Shown here one piece after another: positions 52,989-63,303 of a stretch of DNA of 64,000 nucleotides (positions are counted from its first letter, which is position 1; each line of letters opens with the position of its first letter). Under the pieces are notes generated by a model. That model saw only the letters and a program-made list of their open reading frames with translations. It was not told where the DNA came from and searched no databases. A program made the position numbers and the translations under genes. The stretch is taken from NCBI RefSeq assembly GCF_028680575.1, contig NZ_JAPCKI010000002.1, positions 186,001-250,000 of the forward strand, given 5' to 3'. The stretch is from Acidovorax benzenivorans. GTDB taxonomy: Bacteria; Pseudomonadota; Gammaproteobacteria; Burkholderiales; Burkholderiaceae_C.

Positions 52989-54747
52989 GGGCGGTGGCTG
53001 GGGCTGGCTCTGCGCGGGCTGCCCCCCGCAGTATTCCCGCCACGATCAGTGCCTGCGCTGCGTAGTAAGTCGCCAGCACCCACACCTGCGCCATGGGCAA
53101 GGGGTGCACAAACCGGTTGGTGGCCAGCAGCGAGTCGCTGAGCATGAAAAACCCGGCGCCGATGGCGACCAGCAGTGAAGGGGCGTCGCGCAACACCGTG
53201 GCCCGGCCGATGGCCTGAGCCGCCATCAGCGCGATCACCAGCACATAGGCCGCGACCGGCAATCGCAGCGCAGGTGGCAGGCCACCGGCCCACAGAAAGG
53301 CGTACATGGCCGCTCCAATGCCCAACGTAGCGGCCAGTGCACCCCGGTGCGGAAACCACCCCTGTCCGCTTTTGAACAGCGCCACATAGAACAGATGAGC
53401 TACCAGAAAGCTCACCAAGCCGGGGATGAAGAAGCCCTGGAACATGAGGAACGCATCGCCTGCCAACGACCCGCCCAGGGCGGCGATCAGCAAGATCCAG
53501 GGCATTTTTGAGCCGAATGCACCCCTTGCGCCCGTTGAATATGCACTGATAGCTATCAAAACAATAGCAATCACCATGGTCAGCGGTTTGAACAGCCAAT
53601 GCCATTGCGTGAACCCCAGCGCACTGGTGGCCGTGGCCAGCGCCGCGCTTTGCAGCATCAGCGCCATCAGCATGCCAATGCGCCTCTGCATCACAGCGCC
53701 CAGCGACCATTGCATCGTCAGCAGCACAGCAAACCAGATGGCGTTGTGCACCAGTGGCGCCGCATCGGCTTGCCACAAAAAGGCCGCCACGCCCGCGAGC
53801 AGCAGCACAAACTGCACCAGCGCAAACCACTGCACGGCGTGCGACATCGGCGGGTGGTAGAGCGCCATCTGCGCCATGCGGAAGGCCGGTTTGGGAAAAC
53901 GCTCCGCCACATCGGCGGGCCGCCAGCCGGGGGGCTTGATCCAGACCTTGAGCTTGTCGAGCCAGCTGCGCGCGTGCCAGCTGTCGTGCGCCAGCGCTGC
54001 ATACACCTGCGCGTTGGCCCACAACGGGTCCCAGCTATTGAGCAGGCCGCGCGTGCCGTACACGCACCGCTCCTGCTGGTCTTCGTCCTTGAAGGTGCCG
54101 AACAGCCGGTCCCACAGGATCAGGATGCCACCGTAGTTCTTGTCCAGGTAGGCGTCGTTGACGGCGTGGTGCACGCGGTGGTTGCTGGGGCTGCAGAACC
54201 AGCGGTCGAACCAGCCCAGGCGCCCCACCTGCTCGGTGTGCACCCAGAACTGGTAGAGCAGGTCGACGAGCGCCACCACACCAAACACCAGAGGCGGAAC
54301 GCCCGCCAGCGCCATCGGCACATAAAAGATCCAGCCCAGCAGCGCGCCCGAACTGGTCTGGCGCAGTGCGGTGGAGAGGTTGTAGTCCTGACTCTGGTGG
54401 TGCACCGCGTGCGCGGCCCACAGCACCGCTGACTCGTGCCCCATGCGATGCAGCCAGTAGTAGCAGAAGTCGTAGAACACCAGCGCCAGCAACCAGCCGG
54501 GCAGGCTTGTCCAGAACGCATCGTCGCGCCACAGCGCCACGTGCTCGAACAGGGCCGTGTAGATGCCGATGCGCAGCAGTCGCGTGAACACTGCGCTGGT
54601 CTGGCTGAGCATACCGAGGCTGATGCTGCTGACCGCATCGGCCAGCCGGTAGGTGTTGCGTCGACGTTGGTAGCCGATGGCCAACTCAACGGCGATCAGC
54701 AGCAAGAAAACGGGTGTGGCAAGGACGATGATCTGGCTGGGGCTCAT
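52945..54747 (-). CDS. Fatty acid hydroxylase/sterol desaturase fused to YhhN (TMEM86-like)
   Basis: 600 residues with many membrane helices. Residues about 1-300 form a fatty-acid-hydroxylase/sterol-desaturase domain with the histidine clusters for a di-iron centre: [21 protein letters not shown] and [11 protein letters not shown]; the order resembles alkylglycerol monooxygenase (TMEM195). Residues about 385-595 match YhhN/TMEM86, whose animal members are lysoplasmalogenases (LSD..L..NRF and GDAFLMF-type segments). Both relatives cleave ether-linked lipids, so the fusion may degrade ether lipids. A palindromic-repeat fragment encodes part of a loop near residues 392-404. I chose the ATG at 54747. 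Confidence 0.85.
   Translation of the reverse strand: MSPSQIIVLATPVFLLLIAVELAIGYQRRRNTYRLADAVSSISLGMLSQTSAVFTRLLRIGIYTALFEHVALWRDDAFWTSLPGWLLALVFYDFCYYWLHRMGHESAVLWAAHAVHHQSQDYNLSTALRQTSSGALLGWIFYVPMALAGVPPLVFGVVALVDLLYQFWVHTEQVGRLGWFDRWFCSPSNHRVHHAVNDAYLDKNYGGILILWDRLFGTFKDEDQQERCVYGTRGLLNSWDPLWANAQVYAALAHDSWHARSWLDKLKVWIKPPGWRPADVAERFPKPAFRMAQMALYHPPMSHAVQWFALVQFVLLLAGVAAFLWQADAAPLVHNAIWFAVLLTMQWSLGAVMQRRIGMLMALMLQSAALATATSALGFTQWHWLFKPLTMVIAIVLIAISAYSTGARGAFGSKMPWILLIAALGGSLAGDAFLMFQGFFIPGLVSFLVAHLFYVALFKSGQGWFPHRGALAATLGIGAAMYAFLWAGGLPPALRLPVAAYVLVIALMAAQAIGRATVLRDAPSLLVAIGAGFFMLSDSLLATNRFVHPLPMAQVWVLATYYAAQALIVAGILRGAARAEPAPATALTPQTDLARSPSAA
53535..53572. repeat. Dispersed palindromic repeat fragment, copy 10 (inside the hydroxylase-YhhN gene)
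   Basis: TGAATATGCACTGATAGCTATCAAAACAATAG shows the family's GC-CTG-TAGCTATCAAA half only. It is translated within the second domain, between two helices. Confidence 0.45.
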
Positions 54748-54856
54748 GGGGGACACCAAAATGTCCGCCGATTTTTGCCCCAATCAGGTCAGCGCGCCTC
54801 TGGCATCAACCCTGATTCGGTGAACCACTAAAACCGCCCCCAGCGAGTTGTATCCT

Positions 54857-57800
54857 TTTCTGAGCTGCCTATGCGGCAATGAACCACTGGGAGGTGTACC
54901 TGCGCGACGAGAAGCTTTTCTGAGCTGCCTATGCGGCAGTGAACCCGAGCAAAGCACCGCGCACCTTCCCGCGCGTTTTCTGAGCTGCCTATGCGGCAGT
55001 GAACATCGCGCTCAGTATTCGTGTTCTCAGCCATACTTTCTGAGCTGCCTATGCGGCAGTGAACGCTCCCCCTCCTGCCCCGGCTGGGCTGGCGCATTTC
55101 TGAGCTGCCTATGCGGCAGTGAACTTTCAGGATGGCCCGGCGGGTCGCTATTTGATTTTCTGAGCTGCCTATGCGGCAGTGAACCACCAGGGCGCCCGCC
55201 CTGGCCCCGGCCGCAATTTCTGAGCTGCCTATGCGGCAGTGAACTCCGGCGCCCAGACCATCGACGGCGTGAGCGTTTTCTGAGCTGCCTATGCGGCAGT
55301 GAACTTGTCGCGGCGCTCGCGCAATCGACGGCTCATTTTCTGAGCTGCCTATGCGGCAGTGAACCACTACGTGAACGCGCGCGGCTGCCCGGTGGTTTTC
55401 TGAGCTGCCTATGCGGCAGTGAACCGAAGCCCCTTGAAAGAGGGGCGATCCCTGATTTTCTGAGCTGCCTATGCGGCAGTGAACAGTTTGATGCACTTCA
55501 TAAGAAGGCGCTTTTGTTTCTGAGCTGCCTATGCGGCAGTGAACGCCGCTCCACCACGAAGTCATCGGCAGGCGACTTTCTGAGCTGCCTATGCGGCAGT
55601 GAACTTTGACCGCCAGCCATCGCCGGGTGTCTTTGATTTCTGAGCTGCCTATGCGGCAGTGAACGCTTTGAACTTGGGGTTGATCGCCTGCAGGTCTTTC
55701 TGAGCCGCCTATGCGGCAGTGAACAATGCGGGCCGTGGCGCGGGTCTCGGTGTCCTTTTCTGAGCTGCCTATGCGGCAGTGAACTGCCCGAGAACTCATT
55801 CAAAGCAAGCGGCACCTTTCTGAGCTGCCTATGCGGCAGTGAACCAAGTTCGCCCGCCGCAAGAAGCGCCTGGTGTTTTCTGAGCTGCCTATGCGGCAGT
55901 GAACATCGTTGACCTCCCCCCGCATCACCCCGGCATTTTCTGAGCTGCCTATGCGGCAGTGAACCTGGCCCATTGGCTGCAGGCGCCTCGGTGACTTTTC
56001 TGAGCTGCCTATGCGGCAGTGAACTTACACGGGGGGCGATGGCGCTGGAGGTCTGGTTTCTGAGCTGCCTATGCGGCAGTGAACGCCTCCAGGCCATCCA
56101 CCTTGCCATCGGCAATTTTCTGAGCTGCCTATGCGGCAGTGAACGTTGATTGTGTCGTCGCCCAGGCCCACAAACTTTTCTGAGCTGCCTATGCGGCAGT
56201 GAACCCCGGCCAGCGCCTAAGCCCCGGCCATGCACTTTTCTGAGCTGCCTATGCGGCAGTGAACCAGGAGGCCGTGGGCAGCGCCGCCCTGCAGGTTTTC
56301 TGAGCTGCCTATGCGGCAGTGAACAGCTCAACGTCCACAGGCGGGATCAGATCCGTTTTCTGAGCTGCCTATGCGGCAGTGAACCAGCACCTTGTCCCAG
56401 TCCTGTTCCACCACCTTTTCTGAGCTGCCTATGCGGCAGTGAACGTGACCGGCATCAACCAGCAAGAGTCCGTCACTTTCTGAGCTGCCTATGCGGCAGT
56501 GAACGGGGATGGGCTGGAAATTGCCAGGTGCTGCGTTTTCTGAGCTGCCTATGCGGCAGTGAACGGTGTCGCTGCTACCGGGCACCGCGTTGAGCATTTC
56601 TGAGCTGCCTATGCGGCAGTGAACCCCCGGCCTTGTGCCGGACTGCGCAATGTGATTTTCTGAGCTGCCTATGCGGCAGTGAACGGTGGCTGGAGCGCGC
56701 ATAGTGCGCAAGGACATTTCTGAGCTGCCTATGCGGCAGTGAACCAGAGCCACCACCATATCGCGGCGGACTGGATTTTCTGAGCTGCCTATGCGGCAGT
56801 GAACTTCCCCATGGTTGAGAAGTATTCGCTATCAAGTTTCTGAGCTGCCTATGCGGCAGTGAACCCTTACGTGGCAGATCCGAAGATCGGCAGCAATTTC
56901 TGAGCTGCCTATGCGGCAGTGAACATTGGGGTAGTTCGCATCCTGCGCCCAGGCAGATTTCTGAGCTGCCTATGCGGCAGTGAACCAACCGCAGGCCGTG
57001 GCGGGCGGGGAGCCGGTTTTCTGAGCTGCCTATGCGGCAGTGAACGGTGTTGGCTTGGCGAAAAAGGGCACAACCGTTTTCTGAGCTGCCTATGCGGCAG
57101 TGAACGGGTATTCCGTGGCCGACTCCGCGAAGGAATATTTCTGAGCTGCCTATGCGGCAGTGAACTTTCCTTTACTACTGCCAATGTGGCGTAATCATTT
57201 CTGAGCTGCCTATGCGGCAGTGAACGAACACCCCAGGCGAAAGCAGGCCAGTCATTGTTTCTGAGCTGCCTATGCGGCAGTGAACCGTGCCAGGCAGCAC
57301 GAACGCTGCAGCCTATTTTTCTGAGCTGCCTATGCGGCAGTGAACGCGGCCCGCTTCACCCTTGGCCCGCAGGAAAGTTTCTGAGCTGCCTATGCGGCAG
57401 TGAACGTTCACGCTCACCGAGGGGTGGAAATCCACGCTTTTCTGAGCTGCCTATGCGGCAGTGAACGCGGCGCGGCCGGTGTCGCTGTCGCGCAGGTATT
57501 TCTGAGCTGCCTATGCGGCAGTGAACGAATCGCCGGATGAACTGCTCGTGCGTGAGCATTTCTGAGCTGCCTATGCGGCAGTGAACTACAACTGGGGCCA
57601 GGGCAACGTGCAGCGAAATTTCTGAGCTGCCTATGCGGCAGTGAACGATACTGGTGGCCTTACGCGCCTTCGTGAACATTTCTGAGCTGCCTATGCGGCA
57701 GTGAACGCGCGGGCAGCACGGGCCTAGGCCTCACGGCGTTTCTGAGCTGCCTATGCGGCAGTGAACTCATACGTGACGGTGGACGCGCTGGGCCTGGCTT

Positions 57801-60414
57801 TCTGAGCTGCCTATGCGGCAGTGAACTTCTTTGCAATCCATGTTCCGCGCCTGTTCGTTTTCTGAGCTGCCTATGCGGCAGTGAACGTGGGTATTGGCCT
57901 GTCATCTCACCGCTCCTATTTCTGAGCTGCCTATGCGGCAGTGAACCCAGACGCCGATGGGGGATGCCCTCCTGTTTCTTTCTGAGCTGCCTATGCGGCA
58001 GTGAACGCCGGGTGGAAATCACCCGTTTGGTTGAGATTTTTCTGAGCTGCCTATGCGGCAGTGAACCCATGGATCGCTGCAGGACATACGCAAGGCAATT
58101 TCTGAGCTGCCTATGCGGCAGTGAACCCATGGATCGCTGCAGGACATACGCAAGGCAATTTCTGAGCTGCCTATGCGGCAGTGAACCTACAACCTCGGCA
58201 TGGGCAACCTCGGTCTGGTTTCTGAGCTGCCTATGCGGCAGTGAACGTATGGAGTCAAGGCGTAGTTTGCGACGTTATTTTTCTGAGCTGCCTATGCGGC
58301 AGTGAACTCCGGCACCCGGTCATCAGTCGCTTGCTTGACTTTCTGAGCTGCCTATGCGGCAGTGAACAACCCATCCAAGCTGATGGGCGATGGCTACCAT
58401 TTCTGAGCTGCCTATGCGGCAGTGAACGGTACGCTTGGCAGCGGCAGCATCAGCCCTTGTTTCTGAGCTGCCTATGCGGCAGTGAACTTCTCGCGCACCT
58501 GGTCTACGCTGATGCCGTATTTCTGAGCTGCCTATGCGGCAGTGAACGCTGAAAGGGTCTCCACCATGGCAGGGCGGCTTTTCTGAGCTGCCTATGCGGC
58601 AGTGAACGATTTCGCGGGTGTATGCAAGGATGTGCTCTTTTTCTGAGCTGCCTATGCGGCAGTGAACCTCTCTGAAGTTGTGAAGCGTGATAGCGATGGT
58701 TTCTGAGCTGCCTATGCGGCAGTGAACGCAGGCATCAACCCGCGCGTGGACCAGGTGGTTTTCTGAGCTGCCTATGCGGCAGTGAACGCCCTTGAGCTTG
58801 CCCTGTTCGATCTCGGGATATTTCTGAGCTGCCTATGCGGCAGTGAACCAGGTCGGTGGCCAGCGCTTGCCCTGGCGTGATTTTCTGAGCTGCCTATGCG
58901 GCAGTGAACCAGGTCGGTGGCCAGCGCTTGCCCTGGCGTGATTTTCTGAGCTGCCTATGCGGCAGTGAACCTCCACTCTCAGCGAAAAATTGCGCCGTCG
59001 AGTTTCTGAGCTGCCTATGCGGCAGTGAACGTAGCTTTCGGCGCCGTCTTTCATGGTGCCGTATTTCTGAGCTGCCTATGCGGCAGTGAACTTGTTTCGT
59101 CCAACCTGACGCCCTCCGCTACGTTTTCTGAGCTGCCTATGCGGCAGTGAACCACCCGTACACCACGCGCACGCGCGGCACGAATTTCTGAGCTGCCTAT
59201 GCGGCAGTGAACGTTCCGCACCGGCACAGCAGACGAAAGCGACTTTTCTGAGCTGCCTATGCGGCAGTGAACCACGGCGCTTGCGCATAACGCGCAGGGT
59301 CTTTTTTCTGAGCTGCCTATGCGGCAGTGAACGTACGCATCCTCTTTGTTGGTGAACGATCCAATTTCTGAGCTGCCTATGCGGCAGTGAACTTCGGTCT
59401 GTGCTGAATGACGCACCTTTGACTTTTCTGAGCTGCCTATGCGGCAGTGAACTGAGTGGTTTTGCCCCGAGGGTTGGTATGAGTTTTCTGAGCTGCCTAT
59501 GCGGCAGTGAACGGTCGCAGCTCGGGAACGGGGCCGGTGGTGCATTTCTGAGCTGCCTATGCGGCAGTGAACGGGCGGGCCAGAAACGAAAGAGCCCGCT
59601 GGGTTTTCTGAGCTGCCTATGCGGCAGTGAACGCCAAGGAGGCGCTGCGAATCGCGCACGAAAATTTCTGAGCTGCCTATGCGGCAGTGAACAAGAGTGA
59701 CCGCGCAGGGCCAAGGTCGGGGCAATTTCTGAGCTGCCTATGCGGCAGTGAACTTGCGAATGTCCGAAGCCATCCAGACGCGCATTTTCTGAGCTGCCTA
59801 TGCGGCAGTGAACAAACAAGCGAGCCCGCTGGGTTGCGGGCTCTGTTTTCTGAGCTGCCTATGCGGCAGTGAACGAGTTGAAGCGCATATCAACACCGTC
59901 CTGAGTTTTCTGAGCTGCCTATGCGGCAGTGAACAAAGCGTGGTTGGCGATGTAGCGGACTTGATTTTTCTGAGCTGCCTATGCGGCAGTGAACTCGATG
60001 CAGCCGCAGGCCTGGCCGAGGTGTCTTTTCTGAGCTGCCTATGCGGCAGTGAACATGGAGGCAATGTTTCTATCCAGACCAGCAAATTTCTGAGCTGCCT
60101 ATGCGGCAGTGAACCTGAGCGCATCGCCCGTTGTCTTGAGTCCACATTTCTGAGCTGCCTATGCGGCAGTGAACTTGCTCTGGCCGGTTGCGCATGTCGT
60201 CCTGGCTTTCTGAGCTGCCTATGCGGCAGTGAACACCGCTGCGCGTCCACCGCATCTGCCGTTGCTTTTCTGAGCTGCCTATGCGGCAGTGAACTTCATC
60301 CTCTGGCGACGAATTGGCCGGTCTGTTTTCTGAGCTGCCTATGCGGCAGTGAACGCCGGTATTTTGAAGAGTGCGAATGATTCGGTTTTCTGAGCTGCCT
60401 ATGCGGCAGTGAAC
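54857..60414 (-). CRISPR. Type I-F CRISPR array: 93 repeats, 92 spacers
   Basis: The 28-bp repeat reads TTTCTGAGCTGCCTATGCGG... on the plus strand. On the transcribed minus strand it is GTTCACTGCC...CAGAAA with a CTGCC/GGCAG stem, the type I-F form bound by Cas6f. Stepping through the 5,558 bp gives 92 repeat-to-repeat intervals: 82 of 60 bp and ten of 61 bp, so spacers are 32 or 33 bp. Only two repeats vary. The leader-distal repeat (54857-54884) has G to A in its 3' part, marking the old end. The repeat at 55697 has T to C in the stem, which still allows a G-U pair in the transcript. Two spacers are duplicated in tandem. The leader lies at 60415-60543 next to cas6f. Confidence 0.98.
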
Positions 60415-60543
60415 TATCAGTCTAGCCCCGTAACTTCCTGATTTTTAAAGAACATTCCCCTTCCAAGCCAAAACACCCCAATTCCTGGGGTGTTCTGTAA
60501 GTGCTTGATTCCAAAGGGCCCGTCACCGGCCCCGAAAAAAGGG
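60415..60543 (-). promoter_or_regulatory. CRISPR leader with two IHF-like sites
   Basis: The 129 bp between cas6f and the first repeat. On the minus strand, AATCAAGCACTTA (60498-60510) matches the IHF consensus WATCAANNNNTTR exactly, and AATCAGGAAGTTA (60431-60443) matches with one change. An AT-rich TTCTTTAAAAAT and a TAGACT-type -10 near the array may drive transcription. IHF bending of leaders is known for type I-E and I-F spacer acquisition. Confidence 0.7.
60472..60494 (-). terminator. Hairpin after cas6f
   Basis: AACACCCCA and TGGGGTGTT (9-bp perfect stem, 5-nt loop) followed by a short T-run on the minus strand, 50 bp past the cas6f stop. It could end the cas transcript, but it lies inside the leader between the IHF-like sites. 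Confidence 0.55.
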
Positions 60544-61119
60544 TCAAAACCAGGGCACGGTCGCTTCGTGACCCAGGCCGTAGGCGTTGAAGGCCCCCGC
60601 CACCGCGTGCGGTTGCAGCGAGCCGTGCTCCACGCACAGGCAAAACGGCTGGCCTGTGCTGCTGCTGCGCAGTTGCACAAACGGCAGGTTGGGGAGTCGC
60701 TCCACGGTGTCGGGGATGGCGGTGGCAGCCTGTTCGGCGGTTTCGCCTTTGCGTTGCATGCGGCGGCGGCGCAGGCGGTCCACACTGGTTTTGAACTGGC
60801 GGCGGCGCACGGTGCGGTGCGGTGCATCGGCAGGGGCCTGGCGCAGTTCGCTGACCTGGGTGTGGTCGCGCATACCCTTGAGCCAGTCTTGCCCCATCAG
60901 GCGCTGCAGTGCATCGGGCGTGCCGTGCAGGCGCAGCACCGCGCCCAGGGTGCGCCGTGTCAGTGGCTGGCCGATGTGCTGCGGGTAGCTCACGCCAATG
61001 TCGGTGGTCTGCCCCAGCACCAGTGCCCGGTGCAGCTTGGCCACCAGCGCACCCAGCAGGTGCGCGTGGCTGAACTCCGGGTCGGGCAGCAGGGTGATGT
61101 TGATGTAGTGCGTGGTCAT
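60544..61119 (-). CDS. cas6f: CRISPR endoribonuclease Cas6f (Csy4)
   Basis: 191-residue type I-F crRNA-processing nuclease. It cuts the repeat hairpin and stays bound to the 3' end of the crRNA in the Cascade complex. The catalytic histidine is His30 (AKLHRAL), equivalent to His29 of P. aeruginosa Csy4. The Ser/Thr pair lies in LRSSSTGQ, and the tyrosine in AYGLGH. The arginine-rich helix (VDRLRRRRMQRKGETAEQA) that grips the hairpin is intact, as is the terminal PWF. I chose the ATG at 61119, 13 bp after the csy3 stop. The array it processes begins 130 bp downstream on the same strand. Confidence 0.97.
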   Translation of the reverse strand: MTTHYINITLLPDPEFSHAHLLGALVAKLHRALVLGQTTDIGVSYPQHIGQPLTRRTLGAVLRLHGTPDALQRLMGQDWLKGMRDHTQVSELRQAPADAPHRTVRRRQFKTSVDRLRRRRMQRKGETAEQAATAIPDTVERLPNLPFVQLRSSSTGQPFCLCVEHGSLQPHAVAGAFNAYGLGHEATVPWF

Positions 61120-61132
61120 GGGGCCTCGCGCA

Positions 61133-62158
61133 TCAGCTGGCGTCGCCAAACACGCCGCCACGGATCAGCACCGCCATCACAAAGTGCTGTTGCTCTGCGG
61201 GGGGCACCTGGTCTTTCAGCAGCCAGTTGTCCAGCAGGGTGTAGAAGTCCAGCTTTTGCTTGGGCTGGCGGTAGGCCTTGCCCTGGGTGGTAACGGAGCC
61301 GTAGGGCTCCACCGCGATGGGGCCCAGTTCTTCAGCGCCTTCGTACCAGGTGTCGATGGTGCGGATGGCGTTGCCGATTTTTTGCGAGTGGATGGCGGCC
61401 ACGCCGTCCACGTGGTACAGCGTCTTGCTCTTGCCGGCGCTACCTTTGTCCAGAATCAGCTCTTGCGATGGGAACACCTCTTGCCCCGCACCCTGGCGCA
61501 CAAAGGCCGTCACCCGCAGCAGCACATGTTGCGAACCGGCCAGCCCGGCGGCAATGGCTTGGCCCAGTTCGTCTAGGCCTTCTGCTTCTGTATTGATAGC
61601 GCCTACCGCCCGTGTATTAAGCGCCAGAGCATCAAAAGACCATGTATGTGCGGACTGCCCGCCCTGCATCTGGTCCACAGTCACTTCCACCTGTTCGGCC
61701 CCGGCGCGGTTGCGCCACAAGAAGCGGCCATTGGCCAGGTTGGCCGCGTAGCGCCGGGCCAGCTCGCCAAAGCCGTGTTGCTGCACATAGCCCTGCACGG
61801 TAGCCAGCAGCTTGGCCTGGTAGGCCGCGCTGTTGCAGGCCGATGGCGTGCCTGCGCCGCCCAGCACGCGCAGCGTGAACTGCACTTTGAGCGTGTCGGC
61901 CTCAGCGGGCAGGGCGGCCACATCTACGGTTTGCAGGTTGGGGTTCTCGATGGCGGCGTCCAGCTTGGCGGGGTCCTGGTCTTTGGCCTTGAGGCGGTTG
62001 CTGATGGTGCCGCGCACGGACTTCGGCTTGATGGTGACGGGCTGCCACGCGTGCGACTGTGCGCGGTCGTCCCAGCGGCCTGCATGGAACACGGCATCGG
62101 ACGGGTCCAGCTTGCGTTCAAAAGCCAGGACGGAAGCGGTAGTGAGTTTGTCGGTCAT
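61133..62158 (-). CDS. csy3: Type I-F Cascade backbone protein Csy3 (Cas7f)
   Basis: 341-residue Csy3, six copies of which form the crRNA-coating backbone. Family motifs include [28 protein letters not shown] and [11 protein letters not shown], and the end [16 protein letters not shown]. Length is as expected. Residues about 173-190 ([16 protein letters not shown]) lie where the dispersed repeat's stem (61588-61640) coincides with the gene, an apparent in-frame insertion in a loop. The 56-bp gap to csy2 is the widest in the operon. Confidence 0.95.
   Translation of the reverse strand: MTDKLTTASVLAFERKLDPSDAVFHAGRWDDRAQSHAWQPVTIKPKSVRGTISNRLKAKDQDPAKLDAAIENPNLQTVDVAALPAEADTLKVQFTLRVLGGAGTPSACNSAAYQAKLLATVQGYVQQHGFGELARRYAANLANGRFLWRNRAGAEQVEVTVDQMQGGQSAHTWSFDALALNTRAVGAINTEAEGLDELGQAIAAGLAGSQHVLLRVTAFVRQGAGQEVFPSQELILDKGSAGKSKTLYHVDGVAAIHSQKIGNAIRTIDTWYEGAEELGPIAVEPYGSVTTQGKAYRQPKQKLDFYTLLDNWLLKDQVPPAEQQHFVMAVLIRGGVFGDAS
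61588..61640. repeat. Dispersed palindromic repeat, copy 11 (inside csy3)
   Basis: On the minus strand, TGCTCTGGCGCTTAATACACGGGCGGTAGGCGCTATCA aligns with the consensus CTCTGGCGCTTA...GGTAGCTATCA. The match to GATAGC is imperfect, so coincidence with coding sequence is possible. Confidence 0.4.
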
Positions 62159-62214
62159 GGTGTCAATCCTTCAAAAATGGGTGTGTTGAATGCGAAGGGG
62201 CTGATACGCGGGGC

Positions 62215-63303
62215 TCAGGTGTAGTCATAGGCCTCGGCGTCGTCCCATTCGTCCAATGCGTCAGTGCGCGCCGCGGCATTTGCGTTGGCGTCGTCCGCGT
62301 GTGCGGGCTTGTAGGCATTGCGGCAGCGGTACAAGCCTTTGGCCTCGTCGGCTTCGGCATGCCACAGCAACTGGCCCAGATGGGTCAGGCGGTGCGGGCT
62401 GATCCACTCGCCCAGCGCATAGACCGACTCCACAAACCGCAGCGGTACCGTCGCATCGCGTGCGTTGCGTACGGCGCCAGGGGCGTGTGTGGGCGTCAGC
62501 GCGGCATAGCCAACGGGGATGGGAACTACCCAGCCGCTGCCCTTGGGCCGCCACGGGTCTGCCCATGGCACCTGCCCGTCGGGTGCTGGTGTGCCGCCGT
62601 CAGGCACCACAGGCTCGTAGTTAAAACGGGCCGCATGCAGCCAGGAATCCAGCAGTGTGGCATCGGGCTGTGTGGTGAGCAGGTCTTGCAGGCGCTGGGC
62701 CAGCAGGTCGTCGCGCCCCACCAGGGCAAAGCCTGGCAGCCATTGCCGCCGCCATTGGCGAAACGCCTTCTCTGCCGCCACGGGGTCTTCGGGCACGATG
62801 GCCATCCAGGGCCGCACGCGCTTGCCCGGCACCGGGCGCGAAGGCAGCACGCTGCCGCCCGCCACGCGCATGCCCGCCAGGATGTGGCCTGCTTTCGCAG
62901 CCCATTCGTCCAGCTGCGCCTGGTTGCCTTGCACCAGCGCTGCCGGGGTGCCGGGCGTGCGCTTTTCTGACACGGCCAGCACCAGCGTGATCTGCAGGTG
63001 CATGCGGCCTTCTTCCACGATGGCGGCGGTGCTGCCGTCTTTGTCCACCGGGTTGCGCGTGAGGTTGAAGCTGCGCACGTAGCCCTGTGTGACCTGCTCC
63101 TGGTGGTGGTGGCAGACCACGCCCACGCCGTGCAGTTGCAGCGGCACGCCAGCCTGGGCCAGCTTGCGCTCTAGCGCCCACATCACGCCCGTAAAGGCCG
63201 TGATGGACGGGAAGCCGTGCGTGAGCGGGCTGGCAATGGCGTTGGCGTTCTGGATGCGCAGGTGGGGCAAAACGAGGATGGCTTGGGGTTGCAGCGGGCT
63301 CAT
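62215..63303 (-). CDS. csy2: Type I-F Cascade protein Csy2 (Cas5f)
   Basis: 362-residue Csy2, which with Csy1 forms the tail of the I-F Cascade and binds the 5' handle of the crRNA. Recognised by the N-terminal LVLPHLRIQNANAIASPLTHGFPSITAFTGVMWALERK and by YVRSFNLTRNPVDKDGSTAAIVEEGRMHL. The C-terminal end is rich in Ala, Asp and His. Its ATG overlaps the csy1 stop (ATGA). Confidence 0.95.
   Translation of the reverse strand: MSPLQPQAILVLPHLRIQNANAIASPLTHGFPSITAFTGVMWALERKLAQAGVPLQLHGVGVVCHHHQEQVTQGYVRSFNLTRNPVDKDGSTAAIVEEGRMHLQITLVLAVSEKRTPGTPAALVQGNQAQLDEWAAKAGHILAGMRVAGGSVLPSRPVPGKRVRPWMAIVPEDPVAAEKAFRQWRRQWLPGFALVGRDDLLAQRLQDLLTTQPDATLLDSWLHAARFNYEPVVPDGGTPAPDGQVPWADPWRPKGSGWVVPIPVGYAALTPTHAPGAVRNARDATVPLRFVESVYALGEWISPHRLTHLGQLLWHAEADEAKGLYRCRNAYKPAHADDANANAAARTDALDEWDDAEAYDYT

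Noticed and set aside
54828-60380. Open reading frames running through the CRISPR region with repeating FLSCLCGSE or VHCRIGSSE and SLPHRQLR segments
   Set aside because: They are translations of the 60-bp repeat-spacer periodicity (60 is a multiple of 3) and not proteins.
60472-60494. Leader hairpin as a tracrRNA or extra repeat
   Set aside because: Its sequence is unrelated to the CRISPR repeat, and type I-F systems do not use a tracrRNA; a terminator fits better.
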